DNA of 17,210 bases from Candidatus Tepidiaquacellales bacterium UBA2330 (GTDB lineage Bacteria > Bacteroidota > Ignavibacteria > Tepidaquicellales > Tepidaquicellaceae). Below are positions 1 to 6,317 of this stretch, piece by piece (position 1 is the first letter of the stretch; every line of letters begins with the position of its first letter). The stretch spans positions 1-17,210 of the forward strand of contig DDUU01000043.1 of the NCBI GenBank assembly GCA_002344965.1, read 5' to 3'. The position numbers and the translations under genes are program-made. Under the pieces are notes generated by a model that saw only the letters and a program-made list of their open reading frames with translations, was not told the DNA's origin and did no database searches.

Positions 1-82
1 TTTTGTAATTTAAAAAATTGAAAAGTTACTTTTAAAAATATATTAAAAGTATTAATAATCACAGAAAATTTACATAACAGCC

Positions 83-112
83 ATGAAATTAATGCAGCGC
101 CGGCAGTATAAT
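83..112 (+). promoter_or_regulatory. Second candidate promoter, ATGAAA/TATAAT
   Basis: A second perfect TATAAT sits at 107-112. With an 18-base spacer its -35 would be ATGAAA at 83-88, four of six matches to TTGACA. It overlaps the start of the promoter proposed at 112-141, so the two may work in tandem. AT-rich sequence produces TATAAT by chance fairly often, so confidence is modest. Confidence 0.3.
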
Positions 113-141
113 TGTTTCCTTTTAATTTCCGCTGATATAAT
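112..141 (+). promoter_or_regulatory. Candidate sigma70-type promoter with extended -10
   Basis: A TTGTTT element at 112-117 is followed after 18 bases by a perfect TATAAT at 136-141. A TG dinucleotide one base upstream of that box (133-134) makes it an extended -10. Transcription would start near 148 and leave a leader of about 196 bases before rplB. The -35 matches only half of the consensus, but the extended -10 compensates. Confidence 0.5.
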
Positions 142-230
142 TTTTAATAACCTCATATAAGGTTTAGATTAAACTTAAATTTTACTGTCCTGAAATTCCA
201 AAAAAGTGAGCTTGTCCTCGATTTCCTGTA

Positions 231-259
231 TTGACTTTCCTAACCATTTTCAGTAATTT
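231..259 (+). promoter_or_regulatory. Candidate proximal promoter for rplB
   Basis: TTGACT at 231-236 (five of six matches to the -35 consensus) is followed after exactly 17 bases by TAATTT at 254-259, a weak -10 with three of six matches. It would start transcripts near 266, about 78 bases before rplB. A good -35 with a poor -10 makes this a lower-ranking candidate than 112-141. Confidence 0.3.
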
Positions 260-286
260 GAAGTTTTCCCAAAAATCGAACATTAT

Positions 287-307
287 TGAATTTTGTCTTG
301 AAATTCA
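287..307 (+). promoter_or_regulatory. Small hairpin in the rplB leader
   Basis: TGAATTT (287-293) and AAATTCA (301-307) are exact reverse complements around a 7-base loop, giving a 7-bp AT-rich stem that ends 36 bases before the rplB start codon. It lies in all transcripts from the promoters proposed upstream. It could be a leader element or chance pairing in AT-rich DNA. Confidence 0.25.
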
Positions 308-343
308 GAATATATTTTATAGAAATCAGTTTATAGAAAACAG

Positions 344-1165
344 ATGGCACTCAGAAAATTAAAACCAATGACACCGGCAACGAGATATTACAGCATATCA
401 TCGTTTGAAGAGATTACAAAATCAACTCCGGAGAAATCACTGTTAAGACCATTGAAAAAATCCGGCGGAAGAAATAATCTGGGCAGGATCACTTCAAGGT
501 TCAGAGGCGGCGGTCACAAAAGAAGATACAGAATAATAGATTTTAAAAGAAATGTTGCAGGCGAGTATGAAGTTCTTGCAATTGAATATGATCCGAACAG
601 AACAGCGAGAATTGCATTGATAAAAAATGATAAGGGAGTTAAGAGTTATATCATAGCGCCGGACGGTTTAAAGGTTGGAGAGAAAATTGAGAATTCAAAT
701 GACGCCGAATTAAAATCTGGAAATACGCTTTCATTAAATTCTATCCCGGTCGGAACATTCATTCACAATATTGAAATGAAACCCGGTAAAGGCGCACAGA
801 TTGCAAGAAGCGCCGGTGCATCGGCTCAAATTGTTGCAAAGGATGCGAAATATTCACAGGTAAAGCTGCCTTCAGGCGAGGTAAGAATGATAAATAATGA
901 GTGTAAAGCTACCTTGGGCGTAGTAAGTAACACTGATCATGAAAATATAAGTTTAGGAAAAGCGGGAAGATCAAGATGGATGGGCAGAAGACCGCATGTA
1001 AGAGGAGTAGCAATGAATCCCGTTGACCATCCTATGGGCGGCGGTGAAGGAAAGACATCAGGCGGTGGTCACCCTGTAAGTCCATGGGGATTGCCGGCAA
1101 AAGGATATAAAACCAGAAAAAAGAAAAATATTTCAAATAAGTTTATAGTCAAGAAAAGGAAATAA
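344..1165 (+). CDS. rplB: Large-subunit ribosomal protein L2
   Basis: L2 binds 23S rRNA near the peptidyl-transferase centre and is needed for subunit association and for catalytic-centre assembly. The 273-residue product has the family length. The N-terminal RNA-binding part contains GGRNNLGRITSRFRGGGHKR at about residues 41-60. The C-terminal signature has His229 in the VDHP motif, which corresponds to the functionally important histidine of E. coli L2. Met231 replaces the second histidine usual in proteobacteria, a variant I associate with Bacteroidota-type L2. The C-terminus ends in the expected basic tail. There is no Shine-Dalgarno sequence before the ATG, only A-rich sequence. It is the first gene of the cluster here, and the next gene, rpsS, begins three bases after its stop codon. 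Confidence 0.99.
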   Translation: MALRKLKPMTPATRYYSISSFEEITKSTPEKSLLRPLKKSGGRNNLGRITSRFRGGGHKRRYRIIDFKRNVAGEYEVLAIEYDPNRTARIALIKNDKGVKSYIIAPDGLKVGEKIENSNDAELKSGNTLSLNSIPVGTFIHNIEMKPGKGAQIARSAGASAQIVAKDAKYSQVKLPSGEVRMINNECKATLGVVSNTDHENISLGKAGRSRWMGRRPHVRGVAMNPVDHPMGGGEGKTSGGGHPVSPWGLPAKGYKTRKKKNISNKFIVKKRK

Positions 1166-1168
1166 TTC

Positions 1169-1456
1169 ATGTCAAGATCGCTGAAAAAAGGTCCCAATCT
1201 GGATTTTAAGTTACTGGATAAAGTAGAAAAACTTAATTCCCAGAATCAAAAGAAGGTAATTAAAACATGGTCGAGATCTTGTACGATCACACCTGATTTT
1301 GTAGGACACACATTTGCTGTTCATAACGGAAATAAATTTATACCGGTGTATGTATCTGAAAATATGGTAGGCCATAAGCTTGGTGAGTTTTCACATACCA
1401 GGACATTCAGAGCTCATTCAGGTCAAAGAAAAGAAGAAAAGGCGGGAGGAAGATAA
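1169..1456 (+). CDS. rpsS: Small-subunit ribosomal protein S19
   Basis: S19 forms a complex with S13 in the head of the 30S subunit and contacts 16S rRNA near the A-site tRNA. The 95-residue protein begins MSRSLKKGP, the typical S19 opening. It keeps the core TWSRSCTITPDFVGHTFAVHNG and the VGHKLGEFSHTRTFRAH block near residues 68-83. The length is close to the usual 90-95. The gene starts three bases after rplB, and its last codons contain the ribosome binding site of rplV (GGAGG at 1445-1449). That arrangement suggests the two genes are translated from one message with closely spaced initiation. Confidence 0.99.
   Translation: MSRSLKKGPNLDFKLLDKVEKLNSQNQKKVIKTWSRSCTITPDFVGHTFAVHNGNKFIPVYVSENMVGHKLGEFSHTRTFRAHSGQRKEEKAGGR
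1445..1449 (+). promoter_or_regulatory. Shine-Dalgarno site fixing the rplV start
   Basis: GGAGG lies eight bases before the ATG at 1458, inside the final codons of rpsS. It supports the 1458 start over the in-frame ATG at 1380. The longer version would overlap rpsS by 77 bases and add a 26-residue leader foreign to L22. Confidence 0.8.
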
Positions 1457-1457
1457 A

Positions 1458-1814
1458 ATGGAAGCAAGAGCATTGAAAAGATATATCGGCACTTCACCGA
1501 GAAAGATGAGACTTGTGGTGGATCTTATAAGAAATAAAAGAGTGGATGAAGCCGTAAACATACTTATGTTTACAAACAAGAGCGCAGCAAAAGTAGTCGA
1601 GAAAACTGTCAGATCAGCTTACAGTAATCTTGTTAACAAGCTTGATTCCGGAAGACTGAGTCAGGCAGATGTGGTTATTAAGGAAGCTTTTGTGAATGAA
1701 GGACCGTCGATGAAAAGAATATTACCCGCACCGCAGGGACGTGCATTCAGAATTCAGAAAAGATCTGCGCACCTTACTGTAGTAGTAGAGCAAGCTGAAG
1801 AAAATTTAAATTAA
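1458..1814 (+). CDS. rplV: Large-subunit ribosomal protein L22
   Basis: L22 lines the narrow part of the peptide exit tunnel with its long beta-hairpin and binds all 23S domains. From the ATG at 1458 it is 118 residues, the normal size. An in-frame ATG at 1380 exists, but the extra residues would come from the rpsS overlap and resemble no L22. The N-terminus MEARALKRYIGTSPRKMR is typical. The tunnel hairpin is at about residues 82-105, with the tip RILPAPQGRA followed by KRSAHLTVVV. This hairpin tip resembles Bacteroidota L22 more than the proteobacterial form. The gene begins one base after the rpsS stop codon. Confidence 0.98.
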   Translation: MEARALKRYIGTSPRKMRLVVDLIRNKRVDEAVNILMFTNKSAAKVVEKTVRSAYSNLVNKLDSGRLSQADVVIKEAFVNEGPSMKRILPAPQGRAFRIQKRSAHLTVVVEQAEENLN

Positions 1815-1841
1815 TCAATCATATAATCAAACAGATTATTT

Positions 1842-1847
1842 AAGGAG
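1842..1847 (+). promoter_or_regulatory. Shine-Dalgarno site for the TTG start of rpsC
   Basis: AAGGAG lies five bases before the TTG at 1853. No ATG or GTG in the right frame is nearby, and the sequence after the TTG reads GQKTHPVGFRLG, the invariant S3 start. The site therefore supports TTG as the true initiator. Confidence 0.75.
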
Positions 1848-1852
1848 CATTA

Positions 1853-2485
1853 TTGGGACAAAAGACACACCCCGTAGGATTCAGATTAGGCGTCATTAAT
1901 ACATGGGATTCAAACTGGTATGATGACAAGAGTTTTTCAAAGAAGCTGATGGAAGATTCTGTAATAAGATCTTACATTAAAAAGAGACTTGAAAAAGCAG
2001 GAATCGCAAATATTTCTATAGAGAGAACTTTAAAGAAAATTACTCTGACAATTCACACATCCCGTCCCGGATTTGTGATCGGAAAGAGCGGAAAAGAAAT
2101 TTCTCAGCTTGAAAGCGAGATCAAAAAGATCACGGGTAAGGAAGTAAAGATCAATGTATCTGAAATTAAAAAGCCTGAACTAAATGCAGTGCTTGTTGCT
2201 GAAAATATTGCAGGTCAGCTTGCAAACAGAGTTTCATTCAGGAGAGCGATGAAGTCAGCAATCACGAATACGATGAGAATGGGTGCTGAAGGAATTAAAA
2301 TTATGTGTTCGGGAAGATTAGGCGGAGCAGAAATTGCCAGAACAGAGCAGTATAAAGAAGGAAGGATCCCGTTACAGACAATAAGAGCAGATATAGATTA
2401 TGCGTCAATTACTTCACATACAATTTACGGAGCGATCGGAGTAAAAGTATGGATTTGCAGAGGCGAAAAATTATCAAGAAATTAA
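1853..2485 (+). CDS. rpsC: Small-subunit ribosomal protein S3
   Basis: S3 sits in the 30S head at the mRNA entry channel and, with S4 and S5, forms the helicase-active ring around incoming mRNA. The product is 210 residues, at the shorter end of the family, and has no long C-terminal tail. The N-terminus after initiation is GQKTHPVGFRLG. A type-2 KH domain carries its GxxG loop as GKSG at residues 77-80. The C-terminal domain contains GRLGGAEIARTEQYKEGRIP, a hallmark of S3. The start codon is TTG, supported by an AAGGAG site five bases upstream. The gene lies 38 bases after rplV, in the canonical order. Confidence 0.98.
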   Translation: MGQKTHPVGFRLGVINTWDSNWYDDKSFSKKLMEDSVIRSYIKKRLEKAGIANISIERTLKKITLTIHTSRPGFVIGKSGKEISQLESEIKKITGKEVKINVSEIKKPELNAVLVAENIAGQLANRVSFRRAMKSAITNTMRMGAEGIKIMCSGRLGGAEIARTEQYKEGRIPLQTIRADIDYASITSHTIYGAIGVKVWICRGEKLSRN

Positions 2486-2506
2486 AATAATACCGGAGAT
2501 TTTATT

Positions 2507-2917
2507 ATGTTAATGCCCAAAAGGGTTAAATTCAGAAAAGCGCAAAGAGGACATTTGAGAGGAAATGCCGGAAGAGGTTTTACGGTTAATTTCGGGACAT
2601 TCGGATTAAAATCATTAGAACCGGGATGGATTACGAACAGACAGATTGAAGCAGCACGTATCGCTCTTACGAGGCACATGAAAAGGGACGGAAGAGTTTA
2701 TATCAGAATTTTTCCGGATAAGCCTGTTTCAAAAAAACCGGCGGAAACAAGAATGGGTAAGGGTAAGGGTGCTCCGGAATTCTGGGTTGCGGTAATCAGA
2801 CCGGGAAGAATTATGTTTGAGATTGACGGAGTTTCAAAAGCAGTTGCTGAAGAAGCTTTAAGACTCGCTGCTCACAAGTTACCGTTAAAGACGAAATTCG
2901 TTTCAAGAATTGACTAA
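2507..2917 (+). CDS. rplP: Large-subunit ribosomal protein L16
   Basis: L16 lies at the A-site side of the 50S subunit near the peptidyl-transferase centre and helps position tRNA. The 136-residue length matches the family. It opens MLMPKRVKFRKAQRG, the standard L16 start, which selects the first ATG over the one two codons later. The conserved internal loop TRMGKGKGAPEFWVA runs from about residue 81; Arg82 corresponds to the arginine that is hydroxylated in E. coli L16. A GGAG sequence at 2495-2498 lies eight bases before the start. It follows rpsC after 21 bases, the usual rpsC-rplP-rpmC arrangement. Confidence 0.98.
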   Translation: MLMPKRVKFRKAQRGHLRGNAGRGFTVNFGTFGLKSLEPGWITNRQIEAARIALTRHMKRDGRVYIRIFPDKPVSKKPAETRMGKGKGAPEFWVAVIRPGRIMFEIDGVSKAVAEEALRLAAHKLPLKTKFVSRID

Positions 2918-2956
2918 TATTTCTAAAGACGCAAATTAAGATTTTAAAAATACAAC

Positions 2957-3157
2957 ATGAAAATCAATCAGGTAAGGGAAATGTCGCCGGAAGATCTGAA
3001 AGCATCGCTTAAAGACAATTATGAAGCGCTTCAGAATTTCAGATTTCAGTTAGCAACGGGACAACTCGAAAATTATAAGTCATTGTCAGCTACAAAAAAG
3101 ACAATTGCAAGGATCAAAACAATTCTTAAAGAAAAAGAATTAAAAGCGAAAGCTTAG
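2957..3157 (+). CDS. rpmC: Large-subunit ribosomal protein L29
   Basis: L29 is a small two-helix protein at the rim of the exit tunnel, next to L23, where nascent-chain factors dock. The 66-residue product has the family length and fold signature. An N-terminal MSPEDLKASLKD helix is followed by LQNFRFQLATGQLEN and a C-terminal helix with TKKTIARIKTIL. No Shine-Dalgarno sequence is visible in the 39 bases after rplP. Position between rplP and rpsQ is canonical. Confidence 0.97.
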   Translation: MKINQVREMSPEDLKASLKDNYEALQNFRFQLATGQLENYKSLSATKKTIARIKTILKEKELKAKA

Positions 3158-3200
3158 AAGTAATATCTAAATTTTATAGAATAATTTAATAAATTTACAG

Positions 3201-3593
3201 ATGTCAGAAGATACAAAAGACGAAACAGCCGAAAAACCGGAAGTAAATTCAGTATCAGAATCTTCAGCCGAAAATACGCAAAATATAAAGGAGAAAGCTC
3301 CGGCTTCAGTTAACGGAAGCGCTGAAAAGAAAAAAACTTCACATTCAGGTATCAGAAAAACAAGAATTGTCAAAGTGCTGAGCAATAAAATGGATAAGAC
3401 TATTATTGTAAGCGAAGAGAAAAAAATAAAGCATCCTATTTATAAAAAGTTTTATAAGAAGACAACAAAGTTTGCAGCGCACGATCCGGGCAATAGCTGT
3501 GACATCGGAGATAAAGTAAAAATAATGGAAACAAGACCACTGAGCAAAACAAAAAGATGGAGACTTGTGGAAATAATAGAAAAAGTAAAATAA
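3201..3593 (+). CDS. rpsQ: Ribosomal protein S17 with a long acidic N-terminal extension
   Basis: S17 is an OB-fold protein that binds 16S rRNA early in 30S assembly. The recognisable core is residues 52-130: RKTRIVKVLSNKMDKTIIV, then KHPIYKKFYKKTTKFAAHDP and DIGDKVKIMETRPLSKTKRW. The usual family length is about 80-90, but this product is 130 residues. Residues 1-51 form a low-complexity, Glu/Ser/Lys-rich leader that is probably disordered. I looked for a start nearer the core: the next methionine is Met64 inside the core, and no GTG or TTG lies in frame at the boundary. The 43-base gap after rpmC is also normal for the upstream start. The extension therefore appears real. No Shine-Dalgarno sequence is present. 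Confidence 0.95.
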   Translation: MSEDTKDETAEKPEVNSVSESSAENTQNIKEKAPASVNGSAEKKKTSHSGIRKTRIVKVLSNKMDKTIIVSEEKKIKHPIYKKFYKKTTKFAAHDPGNSCDIGDKVKIMETRPLSKTKRWRLVEIIEKVK

Positions 3594-3624
3594 TTCAATT
3601 CATATATAATAAAGATTATTAAAA

Positions 3625-3993
3625 ATGATACAGGAAGAAACCAATTTAAGTGTAGCTGATAATTCCGGAGCAAAGTCTGTAAGATGCATCAGAGTGCTTG
3701 GCGGATCTGACAGAAGATATGCAGGTGTCGGAGATATTATAGTGGTAACGGTAAAGACAGCGATACCGGGCGGAACAGTAAAGAAAGGCGAAGTATCAAG
3801 AGCTGTAATAGTAAGGACAGCAAAAGAGACAAGAAGAAAAGACGGAACATATATTAAGTTCGATGAAAACGCAGCAGTTCTTATAAATAATCAAAACGAG
3901 CCGAAAGGTACAAGAATATTCGGACCTGTGGCAAGAGAATTGAGAGACAAACAATTTATGAAAATTATATCATTAGCTCCGGAGGTAATTTAA
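3625..3993 (+). CDS. rplN: Large-subunit ribosomal protein L14
   Basis: L14 binds 23S rRNA at the subunit interface, takes part in inter-subunit bridges and is the docking site for ribosome silencing factor. The length of 122 residues is the family standard. It starts MIQEETNLSVADNSGAKSV, and the interior contains GDIIVVTVKTAIPGGTVKKG and the C-terminal GTRIFGPVARELRD. These are the strongly conserved L14 blocks. The last codons include the GGAGG used by rplX, whose start codon follows the stop codon after two bases. Confidence 0.99.
   Translation: MIQEETNLSVADNSGAKSVRCIRVLGGSDRRYAGVGDIIVVTVKTAIPGGTVKKGEVSRAVIVRTAKETRRKDGTYIKFDENAAVLINNQNEPKGTRIFGPVARELRDKQFMKIISLAPEVI
3981..3985 (+). promoter_or_regulatory. 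Shine-Dalgarno site for rplX
   Basis: GGAGG within the last rplN codons lies ten bases before the rplX ATG. The overlap of the site with the upstream coding region implies coupled initiation of L24 after L14 termination. Confidence 0.6.
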
Positions 3994-3995
3994 AT

Positions 3996-4352
3996 ATGTC
4001 AAATAAAACAAAAGCAAAAAAGACAAGACTGAAAAAGAATGATACCGTTAAGGTGATTTCAGGAAATTCTAAAGGCGCGGTAGGTAAAGTCCTTTTTCTA
4101 AATAATGAAAAAGGTTCTCTGATAGTGGAAGGCGTGAATATTGTTCACAGGCATACAAAGCCGAGTCAGAAAAAACCTCAGGGCGGAATAATAAAAAGAG
4201 AAGCTCCGATAAATATGTCCAATGTAATGCTTGTATGTCCGAAAACAAATAAGCCCACAAGAATAGGTATGCAGGTAATCAATGAAGAAGCAACCGGCAA
4301 AAAAACTAAAATGAGATTCAGTAAACAAGCTCAGGAAATAATTATCAGTTAA
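3996..4352 (+). CDS. rplX: Large-subunit ribosomal protein L24
   Basis: L24 is an assembly initiator of the 50S subunit and later sits near the tunnel exit. The 118-residue product is slightly longer than many bacterial L24 proteins (about 102-110). The KOW motif is at about residues 14-36, with KNDTVKVISGNSKGAVGKV. It is followed by VEGVNIVHRHTKPSQKKPQGG and a region containing MLVCPKTNKPTRIG. A single CP motif is present, not the paired CxxC of zinc-binding L24. The extra length is in the Lys-rich N-terminus (TKAKKTRLKK). The gene is tightly packed between rplN and rplE. Confidence 0.98.
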   Translation: MSNKTKAKKTRLKKNDTVKVISGNSKGAVGKVLFLNNEKGSLIVEGVNIVHRHTKPSQKKPQGGIIKREAPINMSNVMLVCPKTNKPTRIGMQVINEEATGKKTKMRFSKQAQEIIIS

Positions 4353-4359
4353 ATCATTT

Positions 4360-5016
4360 ATGGCTAAAACAAAACAAGACAGAAAAAAAGGTTCGCAAGG
4401 ATCTGAAAAAGATGAAGTCAAAGGAGGCAAACCTTCCGGTGATTTCAAAGAAGAAAAAGTCAACATAAATCTGCTTCATACATACAGGGATAAGATTGTG
4501 CCTGAACTAAAGAAGAAGTTTAATTATAAAAATGTAATGCAGGTGCCCAAGCTTAACAAGATCAATATTAATGTAGGTGTTGGGGCTGCTACTTCAGATT
4601 CGAAACTGATAGACACAACGGTAAAAGAGCTTGAAGCAATTACCGGTCAAAAGCCGACAATAGTTAAAGCTAAGAAATCGGTTTCAAATTTTAAGCTCAG
4701 AGAAGGAATGAACATAGGTGTAAAGCTTACATTAAGAAATGCAAGGATGTACGAATTTCTCGAAAGATTTATAAGGATTTCCATACCCAGAGTTAGAGAC
4801 TTCAGAGGATTATCCGATAAAAGTTTTGACGGCAGAGGAAATTACAGTCTCGGAGTAAAAGAGCAGATCATATTTCCGGAAATAAATGTAGATAATGTGA
4901 ACAGGATATCAGGAATGGATATAACATTTGTAACTACAGCAAAAACAGATGAAGAATCGCTAGAATTGTTAAAGGCGTTCGGACTTCCGTTTATAAAAAG
5001 ACAAACAAATAATTAA
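4360..5016 (+). CDS. rplE: Ribosomal protein L5 with an N-terminal extension
   Basis: L5 binds 5S rRNA and forms part of the central protuberance, touching P-site tRNA. The core is recognisable from about residue 37: LLHTYRDKIVPELKKKFNYK, then NVMQVPKLNKININVGVGAA, KPTIVKAKKSVSNFKLREG and FRGLSDKSFDGRGNYSLGV. Canonical L5 is about 180 residues, so the 218-residue product has roughly 36 extra at the N-terminus. They are rich in Lys, Gly, Asp and Glu and are probably disordered. No in-frame ATG, GTG or TTG occurs between residue 1 and the core; the next methionine is Met60. The start at 4360 lies seven bases after rplX. An AAAGGAGG sequence at 4420-4427 inside the extension resembles a ribosome binding site but has no usable start codon after it. 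Confidence 0.95.
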   Translation: MAKTKQDRKKGSQGSEKDEVKGGKPSGDFKEEKVNINLLHTYRDKIVPELKKKFNYKNVMQVPKLNKININVGVGAATSDSKLIDTTVKELEAITGQKPTIVKAKKSVSNFKLREGMNIGVKLTLRNARMYEFLERFIRISIPRVRDFRGLSDKSFDGRGNYSLGVKEQIIFPEINVDNVNRISGMDITFVTTAKTDEESLELLKAFGLPFIKRQTNN

Positions 5017-5032
5017 TTAAAGCTATAATACA

Positions 5033-5302
5033 ATGGCTAGAAAAGCATTAATTGCAAAACAAAAAAGAAGAGAGAGATTAGTAGAGCATTATGCAAAGAA
5101 AAGAGCTGAAATGAAAGCTAACGGTGATTATGAAGGTTTACAGAAATTACCGAGAAACAGCAGTCCTACAAGACTGAATAACAGATGTAATGTAACCGGC
5201 CGCGTAAGAGGTTTTTACAGAAAATTCGGAATGTCGAGACTGGTTTTCAGAGAAATGGCATTACAGGGGAAAATTCCCGGCGTAATAAAATCAAGTTGGT
5301 AA
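5033..5302 (+). CDS. rpsN: Ribosomal protein S14, zinc-independent form
   Basis: S14 is a late-assembling protein of the 30S head beside S3 and S19. This copy is the 89-residue long form without zinc ligands. It has one cysteine in RCNVTGRVRGFYRKFG and lacks the paired CxxC motifs of the short zinc type. The N-terminus MARKALIAKQKRRERLVEHY and the segment LPRNSSPTRLNNRC are characteristic. It lies between rplE and rpsH as usual, with short gaps (16 and 26 bases). No Shine-Dalgarno site is visible. Confidence 0.98.
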   Translation: MARKALIAKQKRRERLVEHYAKKRAEMKANGDYEGLQKLPRNSSPTRLNNRCNVTGRVRGFYRKFGMSRLVFREMALQGKIPGVIKSSW

Positions 5303-5328
5303 ATTAAAAGATTCAGGAGAATTATAAA

Positions 5329-5727
5329 ATGTCAATGACAGATCCCATAGCGGATTATTTAACAAGAGTCCGAAATGCAATAAAAGCCGGAAAGAAAACG
5401 GTTGATATGCCGGCATCCAAGTTCAGAGAAGCTATCAGTAAGATTTTAAAGAAGTCATCATTTATAGATGAGTATAAGATTATTGAAACTGAGGATAAGT
5501 TTAAAATGCTTTCCGTAAAACTCAAGTATAATGACGGAGAGAGTGTAATCATGGGTCTAAAAAGGATCAGCAGACCGGGTATCAGAAGGTATGTCGGTCA
5601 TGAAAAACTTCCCAGAGTCAGAAACGGTCTTGGTGTTGCTATAATTTCCACATCAAAAGGATTATTAACAGATAAAGAAGCCAGAAATTTAAAAGTTGGC
5701 GGTGAAGTTGTCTGTCATATTTGGTAA
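5329..5727 (+). CDS. rpsH: Small-subunit ribosomal protein S8
   Basis: S8 is a primary 16S rRNA-binding protein of the central domain, and in E. coli it is also the translational repressor of the spc operon. The length of 132 residues is standard. It starts MSMTDPIADYLTRVRNA and ends with GLGVAIISTSKGLLTDKEAR followed by VGGEVVCHIW, the typical S8 C-terminus that contacts rRNA. An AGGAG sequence at 5315-5319 lies nine bases before the first ATG. I did not detect an obvious S8-binding mimic in the rplX-rplE junction, but such sites are hard to see by eye. Confidence 0.99.
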   Translation: MSMTDPIADYLTRVRNAIKAGKKTVDMPASKFREAISKILKKSSFIDEYKIIETEDKFKMLSVKLKYNDGESVIMGLKRISRPGIRRYVGHEKLPRVRNGLGVAIISTSKGLLTDKEARNLKVGGEVVCHIW

Positions 5728-5755
5728 TTAATTAAAAAGTTAAACTGTAAAAGAA

Positions 5756-6295
5756 ATGAGCAGAATAGGTAAAAAGCCGATAGAACTTTCAGACAAAGTA
5801 AAAGTTACTCAAAAGGGAAAGCTGATTGAAGTAACCGGACCTAACGGTACATTGAATATGGAAATTACAGGCGGTATTAGTATAGATATAAAGGATAACG
5901 AGATCAATGTAATGCGGGAAGATGATACAAAGAAGAACAAGTCGCTTCACGGTCTGTACAGATCATTGTTAAATAATATGGTCGTCGGGGTAAAAGACGG
6001 ATTTTCAAAAAAGCTGGAATTGTCAGGTATCGGATACAGAGCGGAGCTAAAGGGAAAGAATCTCGTTTTAATGCTCGGTTATTCACATCCAACTGTATTT
6101 ATTCCGCCGGCTGAGATCACGATTGAAGTTCCTGCTCCCAATACAGTACTTGTAAAAGGCGTTAGTAAAGAACTTGTAGGATTAGTCGCTGCAAAGATCA
6201 GATCATTCAGAAAACCTGAACCTTATAAAGGTAAGGGAATCAAATTTGAAAATGAAGTGGTCAGAAGAAAAGCAGGAAAAACAGCTGCGAAATAA
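5756..6295 (+). CDS. rplF: Large-subunit ribosomal protein L6
   Basis: L6 binds 23S rRNA near the sarcin-ricin loop and the factor-binding site. The 179-residue product has the two duplicated alpha-beta domains of the family. It opens MSRIGKKPIELSDKVKV; the first domain has the LHGLYRSLLNNMVVGVKDGF segment, and the second contains GYSHPTVFIPP. The C-terminal signature is RKPEPYKGKGIKFENEVVRR. No truncation or unusual insertion is visible. The gene has no clear Shine-Dalgarno sequence and lies 28 bases after rpsH. Confidence 0.99.
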   Translation: MSRIGKKPIELSDKVKVTQKGKLIEVTGPNGTLNMEITGGISIDIKDNEINVMREDDTKKNKSLHGLYRSLLNNMVVGVKDGFSKKLELSGIGYRAELKGKNLVLMLGYSHPTVFIPPAEITIEVPAPNTVLVKGVSKELVGLVAAKIRSFRKPEPYKGKGIKFENEVVRRKAGKTAAK

Positions 6296-6317
6296 AATTA
6301 ACGGGATTTAATATAAA

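Larger units (their letters stand above)
1..343. other. Non-coding promoter/leader region before rplB
   Basis: No convincing gene is visible here. In this operon rplB normally follows rplW (L23) within a few bases, but no L23-like peptide is readable in any frame. The stretch is AT-rich and holds two perfect TATAAT boxes (107-112 and 136-141), a TTGACT element at 231-236, a short hairpin at 160-176 and another at 287-307. A near-identical 13-base direct repeat lies at 186-198 and 294-306. The best reading is a promoter and 5' leader for the operon that starts at rplB. Small minus-strand open stretches around 175-283 may be chance or a gene remnant. Confidence 0.6.

Noticed and set aside
83..160. 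Short plus-strand open frame of 25 codons in the leader
   Set aside because: It has no Shine-Dalgarno site, no recognisable similarity and overlaps promoter-like boxes; likely chance.
1380..1457. Longer rplV from the in-frame ATG at 1380
   Set aside because: It would overlap rpsS by 77 bases and add a leader unlike L22; the ATG at 1458 has a good GGAGG site and the canonical N-terminus.
4098..4466. Long minus-strand open frame across rplX and rplE
   Set aside because: It is the antisense shadow of two certain ribosomal genes and its peptide has no family features.
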